Assembly (NCBI GenBank): GCA_934098295.1
Contig: CAKONV010000012.1
Location: forward strand, 1-61,976
From: an uncultured Bacilli bacterium
GTDB lineage: Bacteria > Bacillota_I > Bacilli_A > ML615J-28 > CAG-313
Length of the DNA: 61,976 nucleotides
Reading direction: 5' to 3'
The position numbers and the translations under genes were made by a program. Position 1 is the first letter of the stretch, and each line of letters begins with the position of its first letter. Shown here piece by piece: positions 9,672-17,521 of this stretch. The notes below the pieces were generated by a model. The model saw nothing but the letters and a program-made list of their open reading frames with translations. It was not told the DNA's origin and searched no databases.

Positions 9672-10067
9672 TTATTTAAATAGATTAAGTACCAATTCAA
9701 TTAATGCATCATAGCCAACAAATAATAAAGCTAAAATTGCAGAAAAGACAATAACGATTAAAACATTACCAAAAAATTCTTTTCTACTTAACGAACTAAC
9801 GTGTTTAATTTCAGCAATTGATGGACGGTAAAATGATGAAACTGCAAATATTAATGATAAAGCTCCTAAAACAACAAGAACCCATGCAAATACTTTCCAA
9901 TATTCACCAATTAAAAATGCTGATGAAGCAATTGTTAAATAACCGCCTAGTAATAAAACACCTAGTTCGATTGCAAACAATGCAAGAACAACAAGAATTA
10001 AATTTTCATATTTCCATTCATGAGCAATAGCTTGAAGGACTCTATTTTTCTTTTCTTTTTCTGCCAT
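9672..10067 (-). CDS. secE: Preprotein translocase subunit SecE, three-helix form
   Basis: A 131-residue membrane protein. The C-terminal half has the conserved amphipathic helix and membrane segment of SecE (SSFYRPSIAEIKHVSSLSRKEFFG then a hydrophobic helix, about 78-126). Two additional hydrophobic helices (about 22-45 and 53-77) precede it, giving three membrane spans as in Escherichia coli, whereas Bacillus-type SecE is about 60 residues with one span. SecE clamps SecY in the Sec channel. Its identity is supported by position between rpmG and nusG. Confidence 0.88.
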   Translation of the reverse strand: MAEKEKKNRVLQAIAHEWKYENLILVVLALFAIELGVLLLGGYLTIASSAFLIGEYWKVFAWVLVVLGALSLIFAVSSFYRPSIAEIKHVSSLSRKEFFGNVLIVIVFSAILALLFVGYDALIELVLNLFK

Positions 10068-10081
10068 ACTAATTATCTCCT

Positions 10082-10231
10082 TTACTTAGTTTCTCTATGT
10101 ATTGTATGAGCATTACAACGAGGACAAAATTTTTTGATTTCCATCCTTGTCGTAGTATTTAATTTATTTTTCTTTGTAGTATAATTGCGTGACAAACAAT
10201 TTTCACATACTAAAATTATCTTTTCTCTCAT
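10082..10231 (-). CDS. rpmG: 50S ribosomal protein L33
   Basis: A 49-residue protein starting MREKIILVCENCLSRNYTT. The start at 10231 is chosen because AGGTGG precedes that ATG and the family begins there; an upstream in-frame ATG would add 11 unlikely residues. Two CxxC pairs (CENC and CPRC) form the zinc site of the C+ form of L33. It sits directly before secE, as in other Firmicutes. Confidence 0.95.
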   Translation of the reverse strand: MREKIILVCENCLSRNYTTKKNKLNTTTRMEIKKFCPRCNAHTIHRETK

Positions 10232-10292
10232 AACTTGCCACCTATTCCTTATAAATTTTACCAAAAAATGTTTGAAATGTCAAACAATATAA

Positions 10293-10859
10293 TTAATTAT
10301 TATTAATTTTGAGTTTCCTACGCATCTTTTTAATAATTCTTTGTTTTCCATTAGAAATACATTTAGATGAAGTGTTTAATTCTTTCGCAATATCCATGAT
10401 TTTTTTATTTTCTACAAATATTTTTTGATAAACTAAATTTTCAAATTCGGTAAAGTTAAATTCTAAACAGTCCAAATTAAAATAGTCATCTTCTTTTAAA
10501 ATCATATTATCAGAAACATCATCAAAGGTATCTCGATACTCACACATCATCATTGTTTTATTTTCTCTTAAAAGATTTATAAATCTTCTTGTTAATATTA
10601 AATCAAAAAAATACGTAAAATACACTTTACTATTTTGATCATATATTTTTGCAGACTTTAATAATGTGATGCATCCCTCTTGATAGAAATCATCTCTTAA
10701 AACTTGGGGAATATTCATTTTATTAATTTTCGATTTAATTAAATAGCCATATTTCCACACTAAAGTTTCTAAAGCATCTTCATTACCAATGTCGATTAAA
10801 TATAAAAGTTCATAATCATTGTATTTATAAAAATTGTACAAATCCCCTCTTTTTTCCAT
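10293..10859 (-). CDS. sigH: Sigma-70 family factor, SigH/ComX-like
   Basis: A 188-residue small sigma factor. Region 2 is visible around QVLRDDFYQEGCITLLKSAKIYD (about 51-73) with FTYFFDLILTRRFINLLR behind it. A C-terminal region-4-like helix-turn-helix (KKIMDIAKELNTSSKCISNGKQRIIKKMRRKL) ends the protein. Sequence divergence is high, and the gene name rests on synteny: in Bacillus sigH lies between rlmB(-yacP) and rpmG-secE-nusG. Here yacP is missing. In non-sporulating relatives such factors drive competence or stress genes. The RBS GGGAG lies in the end of rlmB. Confidence 0.75.
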   Translation of the reverse strand: MEKRGDLYNFYKYNDYELLYLIDIGNEDALETLVWKYGYLIKSKINKMNIPQVLRDDFYQEGCITLLKSAKIYDQNSKVYFTYFFDLILTRRFINLLRENKTMMMCEYRDTFDDVSDNMILKEDDYFNLDCLEFNFTEFENLVYQKIFVENKKIMDIAKELNTSSKCISNGKQRIIKKMRRKLKINNN

Positions 10860-10862
10860 TTC

Positions 10863-11567
10863 TTACTCCCTATTCCTTAAAATTTCATAGAACAAAATAC
10901 TTGCTGAAACACTAGCATTAAGTGAATTAACATGCCCTACCATAGGGATGTTAACCAAATAATCGCAATTTTCTTTTACAAGTTTGGATATTCCTCTTCC
11001 TTCAGAACCAATAATTACTGCAATTTTGCCAGTGTAATCTTGTTTTCTATAATCAACCGAACCATCAAGTTCTAAACCGATTATCCAATAACCATTTTCT
11101 TTTAATGTTTTTATAGTATTAACCAAATTAACAACTTGAATAACATCGACATATTCAATAGCACCTGTGGATACTTTTGCAACTGTTGATGATAATTGAA
11201 CACTACGATTTTTAGGAATAATTATCCCATCAATGCCACTAGCATCAGCACTTCTTAAGATAGCACCTAAATTATGAGGATCTTCTAATCCATCTAAAAT
11301 AGCCAAGCTAACATTTTTATCATCTTTATGCTTTTTTATAACTTCTTCTAAGGAAACGTAGCCATATTCTTCTACTTCCGCAACGATACCTTGATGATTG
11401 CCACTTGCTAGCATGTCTAGTTCTTTTATACTACTAATTTGAATTTTCGAAATCTTTTGTTTATATTTTTCAATTAAATCCAAATTGTTTTTAGTTAAAT
11501 AAACCTTTTTTATTTTATCTTTATTACGAAGTGCTTCTAGCACCATATTTTTCCCATAAATAATCAT
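10863..11567 (-). CDS. rlmB: 23S rRNA (guanosine-2'-O-)-methyltransferase RlmB
   Basis: A 234-residue SPOUT-class (TrmH family) methyltransferase. The N-terminal substrate-binding domain begins MIIYGKNMVLEAL, and the SAM-binding trefoil knot has ILDGLEDPHNLGAILRSADA, IIGSEGRGISKLV and VNIPMVGHVNSLNASVSASI. It methylates the ribose of G2251 (E. coli numbering) in the peptidyl-transferase loop. Its ATG overlaps the TGA of mrnC in an ATGA junction, so translation is coupled. Confidence 0.95.
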   Translation of the reverse strand: MIIYGKNMVLEALRNKDKIKKVYLTKNNLDLIEKYKQKISKIQISSIKELDMLASGNHQGIVAEVEEYGYVSLEEVIKKHKDDKNVSLAILDGLEDPHNLGAILRSADASGIDGIIIPKNRSVQLSSTVAKVSTGAIEYVDVIQVVNLVNTIKTLKENGYWIIGLELDGSVDYRKQDYTGKIAVIIGSEGRGISKLVKENCDYLVNIPMVGHVNSLNASVSASILFYEILRNRE

Positions 11568-11947
11568 ATTTTATTCTCCACAATCATAATGGCTTTATTA
11601 ATCAAATACGAAAGTCTTTGGTTATCACCTTTTAAGTATAAATAGCCAATTATGGCCTCAAATCCACTAGAAACACTATATTCATGACGATTAACATTTT
11701 TGCGGTGGTTGTGAGAAGCACCATTTTTTCCTCTTGAAAAAATGTTTATTTCTTCTTCATTAAGTTCACCCTTTAAGCCTTCGTATATCTTATTGTGAGC
11801 ACTAGCACTGACGTATTCAATGCTTATTTTCCTAAGTTCTTTGCTTTTAGTTATATTTTTATCTAACAAATATTTCCTGATAACCAATTCATAATAAGCA
11901 TCACCAATATAGGATAAGTTTGATCCGTTCAATAATTCATATTTCAT
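11564..11947 (-). CDS. mrnC: Mini-ribonuclease 3
   Basis: A 127-residue RNase III catalytic domain without a double-stranded RNA-binding domain. It has the YIGDAYYELVIRKYLL signature near the N-terminus and the second acidic motif SSGFEAIIGYLYLKGD. Mini-III matures 23S rRNA ends. Its start overlaps the cysS stop (TAATG) and its TGA stop overlaps the rlmB start, the usual cysS-mrnC-rlmB order. Confidence 0.95.
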   Translation of the reverse strand: MKYELLNGSNLSYIGDAYYELVIRKYLLDKNITKSKELRKISIEYVSASAHNKIYEGLKGELNEEEINIFSRGKNGASHNHRKNVNRHEYSVSSGFEAIIGYLYLKGDNQRLSYLINKAIMIVENKI

Positions 11948-13299
11948 TAAAGACGAATTCCTAATTCTGTTATTTTATTTCTTGCAGCATCAGCCTTTTG
12001 AAAATCTTTATTTTTTCTTGCCTCTTGCCACTCTTTAACAAGTTCTTTTTCTTCAATAGTTAATGGTTTTAAATCAACATTTATACCTAAAATATATAAC
12101 ATATCTTTAAAGGTTTTGAATTCATTTTGTAATAATGAAAGTTCAGAATTATTATTTCTTAAATCTTTATTCATTTCTTTCATTAGTGCATATAAATGAA
12201 CTAAAGCATTAGATGTGTTAAAATCATAAGCCATTTCCTTTAAAAAGTCATCCATTATTGGCAAAACTGTACCACCATCTAAAGCATCTTTTAATTCAAG
12301 ATTACGATAAAAACTAATATAAGTTTTTTCAATTTTTTCCCATTCGCCCTTCATTTGTTTCATAAGATCATCTTGATAATTGATAACTTGTCGGTAATGA
12401 TTAGATAGAATAGCTAGGCGAAAGGCTTGTGGAGGATATTGTTCTAAAATATCTTTTAGCCAAATAACATTTCCTACGGATTTACTCATCTTTTCACCAT
12501 GAAGGTCAAGACGTGCATTGTGCATCCAATATGAAGCTAAATAATCATTATATAAACAATATTCTTGAGCTATTTCATTTTCATGATGAGGAAAGCGTAA
12601 ATCAGTACCACCACCATGAATATCAATTTTACCATTAAATATTTTATGAATCATGACAACACATTCTGTATGCCATCCTGGACGTCCAGCTCCAAAAGGA
12701 CTATCCCATTTTTTGCCGTCATCTTTGGTTTTTTTCCATAATGTAAAGTCGCGAGGATCTTCTTTCAAATCATTAACATCAATTCTAGCACCGACTTCTA
12801 ATTCATCTAATTTTTGATTACTTAAAACACCATATTTAGGGTCACTTTTAACTCTAAAATAAACATCATCGCCAGCTACATAGGCATTATTTTTATCTAC
12901 TAATCTTTTTATAAAATCTAAGATTTCTGGTATGTTTTCAGTAACTTTAGGACGTATAACATCCATTTCACAGCCCAATTTACTACAACTATCTAAAAAT
13001 GCAGCGATATATTTTTTAGCAATTTCTTCTTCTGCTAAGTTTTCAGCCTTGGCTGCTTTGATGATTTTATCATCTATATCTGTAAAATTAGAAGCATAAA
13101 CAACTTTATAGCCAACGTATTTTAAAAATCTTTTAACTGTATCAAAAAAAATTACTGGTCGTGCATTACCAATATGAATATAATTATAAACAGTTGGTCC
13201 ACATACATACATTGATACTTCATTTTCCTTGAGAGTTTTAAAATCTTCTAAAGAGTTTGTTAATGAATTATATACTTTAATTTTGTTTTTATCAAACAT
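11947..13299 (-). CDS. cysS: Cysteinyl-tRNA synthetase
   Basis: A 450-residue class I synthetase. Visible are MYVCGPTVYNYIHIGNARP (the HIGH-type site, with the zinc ligand Cys), GWHTECVVM, GGGTDLRFPHHENEIAQ and KMSKSVGN. The C-terminal helical anticodon-binding region ends KADAARNKITELGIRL. It charges tRNA-Cys in the cytosol. It is the first gene of the cysS-mrnC-rlmB-sigH-rpmG-secE-nusG run. GTGAGGT is the RBS. I see no promoter between it and the rpsI terminator upstream, so expression may rely partly on readthrough from rplM-rpsI. Confidence 0.97.
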   Translation of the reverse strand: MFDKNKIKVYNSLTNSLEDFKTLKENEVSMYVCGPTVYNYIHIGNARPVIFFDTVKRFLKYVGYKVVYASNFTDIDDKIIKAAKAENLAEEEIAKKYIAAFLDSCSKLGCEMDVIRPKVTENIPEILDFIKRLVDKNNAYVAGDDVYFRVKSDPKYGVLSNQKLDELEVGARIDVNDLKEDPRDFTLWKKTKDDGKKWDSPFGAGRPGWHTECVVMIHKIFNGKIDIHGGGTDLRFPHHENEIAQEYCLYNDYLASYWMHNARLDLHGEKMSKSVGNVIWLKDILEQYPPQAFRLAILSNHYRQVINYQDDLMKQMKGEWEKIEKTYISFYRNLELKDALDGGTVLPIMDDFLKEMAYDFNTSNALVHLYALMKEMNKDLRNNNSELSLLQNEFKTFKDMLYILGINVDLKPLTIEEKELVKEWQEARKNKDFQKADAARNKITELGIRL

Positions 13300-13327
13300 T
13301 TTTATACCTCACTTTTTTAAAAATAAA

Positions 13328-13350
13328 ACCACAAACAAATCGTTTGTGGT
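13328..13350 (-). terminator. Terminator of rplM-rpsI
   Basis: A 9-bp perfect stem (ACCACAAAC / GTTTGTGGT) with a 5-nt loop, then TTTTATTTTT on the minus strand, just after the rpsI stop. Confidence 0.85.
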
Positions 13351-13366
13351 CTTAAATTTAATTCGA

Positions 13367-13759
13367 CTAACGTTTTGAGAATTGTGGTGAACGACGAGCT
13401 TTTTTAAGACCGTATTTCTTACGTTCAACACTACGTGAATCACGTGTTAAGAAACCAGCTTTCTTTAATTGACCACGGAAATCAGGATTTACTAAAAGTA
13501 ATGCACGAGCAATACCTAAACGAATTGCACCTGCTTGACCTGACATACCACCACCGCATACGTTAACAAAAACGTCATATTGACTACCTGTATTAGTAAG
13601 TGTTAAAGGTTGAAGAACGTCAAGACGAGTTGCTGCTGAAGTAATATATTCAGCAAAGTTTCTATCATTAACTACAAATTTTCCGTTTCCTGGAACTAAA
13701 CGTACTCTAGCTACAGAGCTTTTACGACGTCCAGTTGCTTGATATTGTGTAACTGCCAT
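13367..13759 (-). CDS. rpsI: 30S ribosomal protein S9
   Basis: A 130-residue protein with the family start MAVTQYQATGRRKSSVARV and the basic tail GLKKARRSPQFSKR that reaches the ribosomal P site. It follows rplM by 14 bases in the conserved L13-S9 operon and ends before a strong terminator. Stop is TAG. Confidence 0.98.
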   Translation of the reverse strand: MAVTQYQATGRRKSSVARVRLVPGNGKFVVNDRNFAEYITSAATRLDVLQPLTLTNTGSQYDVFVNVCGGGMSGQAGAIRLGIARALLLVNPDFRGQLKKAGFLTRDSRSVERKKYGLKKARRSPQFSKR

Positions 13760-13773
13760 ATGTCCATTGCCTC

Positions 13774-14244
13774 CTACTTAACATCTACTTGAAACATTCC
13801 TGGGAATGCTTCTAATAAAGATTCAGGTTTTTGTGCTACTTGTTCATAATCAGGTCCAGCATATACATATAAACGATTATACATATCAGCACCTAATTTA
13901 CCTTTTGGTAGCATACCTTTTACTGCAAATTCAATTACTTTAGTTGGATATTTGTCTAAAGTTTCACCAGCTGTACGGCATTTTAAACCGCCAGCATATT
14001 GACTAGCACGATAATATTTTTTATCTGATAATTTTTTGCCTGTTAAAGCAACTTTTTCAGCATTAATAACAATAACATAATCACCACCATCAATATTAGG
14101 TGTATATGTTGGTTTATGTTTTCCTTTTAATACTGTTGCAACCGCAGTTGATAAGCGGCCTAATACTTGACTAGAAGCATCAACGATATACCATTTACGA
14201 TCAGCTCTAGCTTTTTCTGTAGTGTTCATATAAGTAGAACGCAT
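13774..14244 (-). CDS. rplM: 50S ribosomal protein L13
   Basis: A 156-residue protein. It starts MRSTYMNTTEKARADRKWYIVDA and carries the L13 signatures ASSQVLGRLSTAVATVLKGKHKPTY (about 24-48) and VKGMLPKGKLGADMYNRLYVY. It binds 23S rRNA early in 50S assembly. The RBS GGAGG is seven bases from the ATG. It is first in the operon with rpsI and has a near-consensus promoter plus an approximately 80-base leader. Confidence 0.98.
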   Translation of the reverse strand: MRSTYMNTTEKARADRKWYIVDASSQVLGRLSTAVATVLKGKHKPTYTPNIDGGDYVIVINAEKVALTGKKLSDKKYYRASQYAGGLKCRTAGETLDKYPTKVIEFAVKGMLPKGKLGADMYNRLYVYAGPDYEQVAQKPESLLEAFPGMFQVDVK

Positions 14245-14326
14245 TTTAATTCCTCCATATTAAATAAGATTTTACCTCTATTTGAAGGGCATTTGTGGGT
14301 TTAAAGTCTCTATCGACTAATGTATC
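14245..14326 (-). promoter_or_regulatory. rplM-rpsI 5' leader, possible L13 autoregulatory element
   Basis: About 80 bases between the predicted start site (near 14326) and the rplM ATG. Small complementary pieces are visible (AGTC/GACT around GATAGA, and CCTT/GAGG). An L13 leader family is known upstream of rplM in low-GC Gram-positives. I cannot confirm its consensus fold by eye, so this is by position. Confidence 0.35.
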
Positions 14327-14332
14327 ATATGT

Positions 14333-14361
14333 ATTATACTCTTTTTTATATTAAAAGTCAA
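14333..14361 (-). promoter_or_regulatory. rplM promoter
   Basis: Minus strand TTGACT (14361-14356), 17-base spacer, TATAAT (14338-14333). Confidence 0.8.
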
Positions 14362-14402
14362 AGAAATAACTTTTTTTTATAAATATTGTATCTAACAAAA
14401 AT

Positions 14403-14427
14403 GAGGATGATAAAAATAATCATCCTC
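14403..14427 (-). terminator. Terminator of metS-yitT
   Basis: A 9-bp perfect stem GAGGATGAT / ATCATCCTC followed by ATTTTTG on the minus strand, just after the YitT-family stop. Confidence 0.8.
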
Positions 14428-14434
14428 TAGTATT

Positions 14435-15514
14435 TTATAATATCGGTTTTTGATTGTAATTACTTTTTTCTATTTTTGATTTAATAACTGTTATAAAGGC
14501 ATTCTTATCAATTTCTTTGATGATGCCAATATATTTGTTAATTTCAAAATTAGATGCATATACTACAATAGTATAGTGTTCTTCATCTGTAAAGCCACCA
14601 ACACATTTATAAATTGTTAATCCATGTTGGAAATGCTTTAAAAGAACGGATTTAATTTCTTCAACGTGGTCGGTAACAATTTCAATACGATTGTTTTTAT
14701 ATATTTTATAAAATGAATTTATCGTTGATGAATAAACAAAAAGACGAACAAGGGTATACAAAACATTTTCAACACTAATTAAAGCTGATGCGGTAATAAT
14801 TGTTGCGTCAATTGTGTCTTGAACCTTTACGAAAGAAATGTGTTTTTTTACATGCAAGTAATTAGAAATAATATCTACACCACCGGTAGAACCTCCCAAA
14901 CGAAGGCACATAGCAGCACTCAGGCCCGTTGTAAGTCCTGCGAAAATAGCTAGCAATAGTTTCGTGCCAGGAGCCATATTAGCCTTAAAAGCTTCTTGGG
15001 CAGCAATGGTTGTCGGATTTTTCAAAATTGTAAAACTTCCATTTCTAATCATATCAATTAAGCCATCACCCATACCGGAACCATTTTCTCCTAAGATAAA
15101 TACAAAAGGACTGACAGTATAGGTACTTAAAATGTTCATAACAATTGTTTGAACAAGAATGGAAATAATGGTTAATATTGTAAATCTTTTACTTACGCCA
15201 CGCCAACCAATAAAAAGCAAAGGAACATTTACTAATAGAATTACAGTACCAAGGTTATTATTAGCAAAATTTTTAACGGCTTCACCTGTCGTAAATTTTT
15301 CAATAAGGCTAACTATTAATTGTGATAATCCTGTTGCCCCACCTGAGAAAAAACCGCCAAGTTGTAAAAGCCAAACAACACAAAAAGAATATAGAATCGA
15401 ACCAACAATTTCCTCCACGTAGGCTTTAATTCTTTTTTGATTCTCATCTTTTTTTTCTTCTTCTGGAGTTAAATTAGTATAATGATTTTTTTCTTTTTTG
15501 TCAAACATATTCAT
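14435..15514 (-). CDS. YitT family membrane protein (DUF2179 C-terminal domain)
   Basis: A 359-residue integral membrane protein. A charged, cytosolic N-terminus of about 30 residues is followed by about five or six hydrophobic helices including the family motif GGFFSGGATGLSQLI and, later, CLRLGGSTGGVDIISNYLH. The last about 80 residues form the soluble DUF2179 domain (RIEIVTDHVEEIKSVLLKHFQHGLTIY). The family is widespread in Firmicutes in several paralogues; a transport role is suspected but not established. It starts a few bases after the metS stop, with AGGAAA as RBS. Confidence 0.9.
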   Translation of the reverse strand: MNMFDKKEKNHYTNLTPEEEKKDENQKRIKAYVEEIVGSILYSFCVVWLLQLGGFFSGGATGLSQLIVSLIEKFTTGEAVKNFANNNLGTVILLVNVPLLFIGWRGVSKRFTILTIISILVQTIVMNILSTYTVSPFVFILGENGSGMGDGLIDMIRNGSFTILKNPTTIAAQEAFKANMAPGTKLLLAIFAGLTTGLSAAMCLRLGGSTGGVDIISNYLHVKKHISFVKVQDTIDATIITASALISVENVLYTLVRLFVYSSTINSFYKIYKNNRIEIVTDHVEEIKSVLLKHFQHGLTIYKCVGGFTDEEHYTIVVYASNFEINKYIGIIKEIDKNAFITVIKSKIEKSNYNQKPIL

Positions 15515-15518
15515 TTTC

Positions 15519-17438
15519 CTAGCGAACTATACTACCGCTTTTAGCATTTTTTGCTTCTAAAAGTTCTAACTCTTCACCTGATGTTGCACATAAAATCATA
15601 CCATTTGATTCAACGCCTCTAATTTTAGCAGGTGCAAGGTTAGTTACTACAATTACTTTTTTACCAACTAGTTTTTCTGGATCATAGTATTTGGCAATAC
15701 CCGAAACAATTTGTCTAACTTCATCACCAATTTTAACTTGAGAAACTAATAATTTATCAGCATTTTTTATATGTTTAGATTCTATTATTTCTCCAACTTT
15801 CAATTCTACTTTAGAAAAATCATCAATAGATATTGTCTCTTTTGTTATTTCTTTTTTTGAAGAAGGTTGAACTTTTTTATTTTCAAAATATTTTAGTTCT
15901 GCTTCCATATCTAATCTTTTAAACAAAACTTCACTCTTTTGAACTTTTTTTCCATCATACTTTCTTCCAAATTCTATTTTTTCAAGACTAGCCTTTTCAT
16001 TTAACCCTAAAGAGCTTAATATTTTTGGGGAAGTTTCAACAAGATAAGGAGCCGTTAGAGATGCACAAATTCGTAATGCTTCTGCTAAATGATACATAAC
16101 GCTAGCTAGTTCACCTTTTTTGGTTTCATCTTTAGCAAGCGTCCAAGGAGCAGTCTCATCGATGTATTTATTAGCTTTATCAATTAAAGCCCAAGTAGCT
16201 TCAATGGCCGTTTGTAAATGGAATTTACTAAATTCATTAATAGTTGTTTCAATAGAATTTTTAATAACTTCTTCAAATGCCTCATCATAGTTTGTTTTTG
16301 CAGTTGGATTAGGAATAATGCCATTAAAATATTTGTCAATCATAGCAACCGTTCTTGAAACCAAGTTTCCTAAATCGTTAGCTAAATCATTATTGTATCT
16401 TTCAATAAAACGATCATAACTAAATAAGCCATCATTACCTAAAGGCATTTCCTTAGCCAAATAATAACGTACCGAGTCACTTCCATAACGTGTATATAAA
16501 TCTTCAGGATAAACAGCATTGCCTCTAGATTTACTCATTTTGCCATCTCTATTTAAGATCCAACCATGAACAACTAATTTAAAATTAATTGGTTCACCAA
16601 TGGCCATTAACATGATAGGCCAATAAATAGCGTGGAATCTTAAAATATCTTTACCAATTACATGATAAATATTTTTGTTTTCTAACCAATATTTTTTATA
16701 ATTGCTGTCATCACTAGAACCATATCCTAATGCTGTAATATAGTTAGCTAAAGCATCAATCCATACATATACAACATGTTTAGGGTTAGAAGAAACAGGA
16801 ATTCCCCATTTGAAACTAGTTCTACTTACACACAAATCTTCCAATCCCGATTCAATAAAAGAAATAACTTCATTTCTTCTTGTTTCAGGTACAATGAAAT
16901 CCGGATTATTTTTTATAAAATCTAATAATCTAACCGAATATTTTTTTAAATTTAAGAAATAGCTTTCTTCAGAAACTAATTTGGTTGGTTTACCACAATC
17001 TGGGCAAGTATCGTTTTCACCTAATTGTGTTTTTGTGAAAAAAGTTTCACAAGAAACACAGTAATTTCCTGTATATGAGCCCAAATAAATATCATTATTA
17101 GCTAGCATACGTTCAAAAATAGCTTGAACTGCTTTGACGTGATTTTTATCCGTAGTTCTAATAAAGTAATCATTTGATATATTTAAATTTTTCCAAATTT
17201 CTTTTGTTTTGTTAGCTACTTCATCAACAAAAGTTTGAGGATCTTTACCAGCTTTTTTAGCAGCTTCTTCAATCTTTTGACCATGTTCATCCATGCCGGT
17301 TAAAAAGAATGTATCATATCCTCTTAAACGATTAAATCTTGCGAAAACATCACAAGCGACCGTAGAATAACTATTTCCTAATTGAGGAGTACCACTTGCA
17401 TAATAAATTGGGGTTGTTACATAACATTTTCTACACAT
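15519..17438 (-). CDS. metG: Methionyl-tRNA synthetase
   Basis: A 639-residue class I synthetase of the Bacillus MetS type. It shows YYASGTPQLGNSYSTVACD (HIGH region), the zinc knuckle with CVSC and CPDC (about 125-150), GKMSKSRGNAV (KMSKS), the helical anticodon-binding domain, and a C-terminal OB-fold tRNA-binding domain from about 535 (KVELKVGEIIESKHIKNADKLL). It charges initiator and elongator tRNA-Met. Cotranscribed with the YitT gene (4-base gap). Confidence 0.97.
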   Translation of the reverse strand: MCRKCYVTTPIYYASGTPQLGNSYSTVACDVFARFNRLRGYDTFFLTGMDEHGQKIEEAAKKAGKDPQTFVDEVANKTKEIWKNLNISNDYFIRTTDKNHVKAVQAIFERMLANNDIYLGSYTGNYCVSCETFFTKTQLGENDTCPDCGKPTKLVSEESYFLNLKKYSVRLLDFIKNNPDFIVPETRRNEVISFIESGLEDLCVSRTSFKWGIPVSSNPKHVVYVWIDALANYITALGYGSSDDSNYKKYWLENKNIYHVIGKDILRFHAIYWPIMLMAIGEPINFKLVVHGWILNRDGKMSKSRGNAVYPEDLYTRYGSDSVRYYLAKEMPLGNDGLFSYDRFIERYNNDLANDLGNLVSRTVAMIDKYFNGIIPNPTAKTNYDEAFEEVIKNSIETTINEFSKFHLQTAIEATWALIDKANKYIDETAPWTLAKDETKKGELASVMYHLAEALRICASLTAPYLVETSPKILSSLGLNEKASLEKIEFGRKYDGKKVQKSEVLFKRLDMEAELKYFENKKVQPSSKKEITKETISIDDFSKVELKVGEIIESKHIKNADKLLVSQVKIGDEVRQIVSGIAKYYDPEKLVGKKVIVVTNLAPAKIRGVESNGMILCATSGEELELLEAKNAKSGSIVR

Positions 17439-17479
17439 TTTTTTCTACCTCTATTGTATTTTAATTTTTCATCTGATTT

Positions 17480-17488
17480 ATTATACCA
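17480..17488 (-). promoter_or_regulatory. metS promoter (extended -10)
   Basis: The minus strand reads TGGTATAAT (TGn-TATAAT, -10 at 17485-17480). The -35 at the 17-base spacing is only TTTAAA. Confidence 0.5.
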
Positions 17489-17521
17489 CCAATACTTCTT
17501 TTTTTAAAGCAAAGTGATTAA

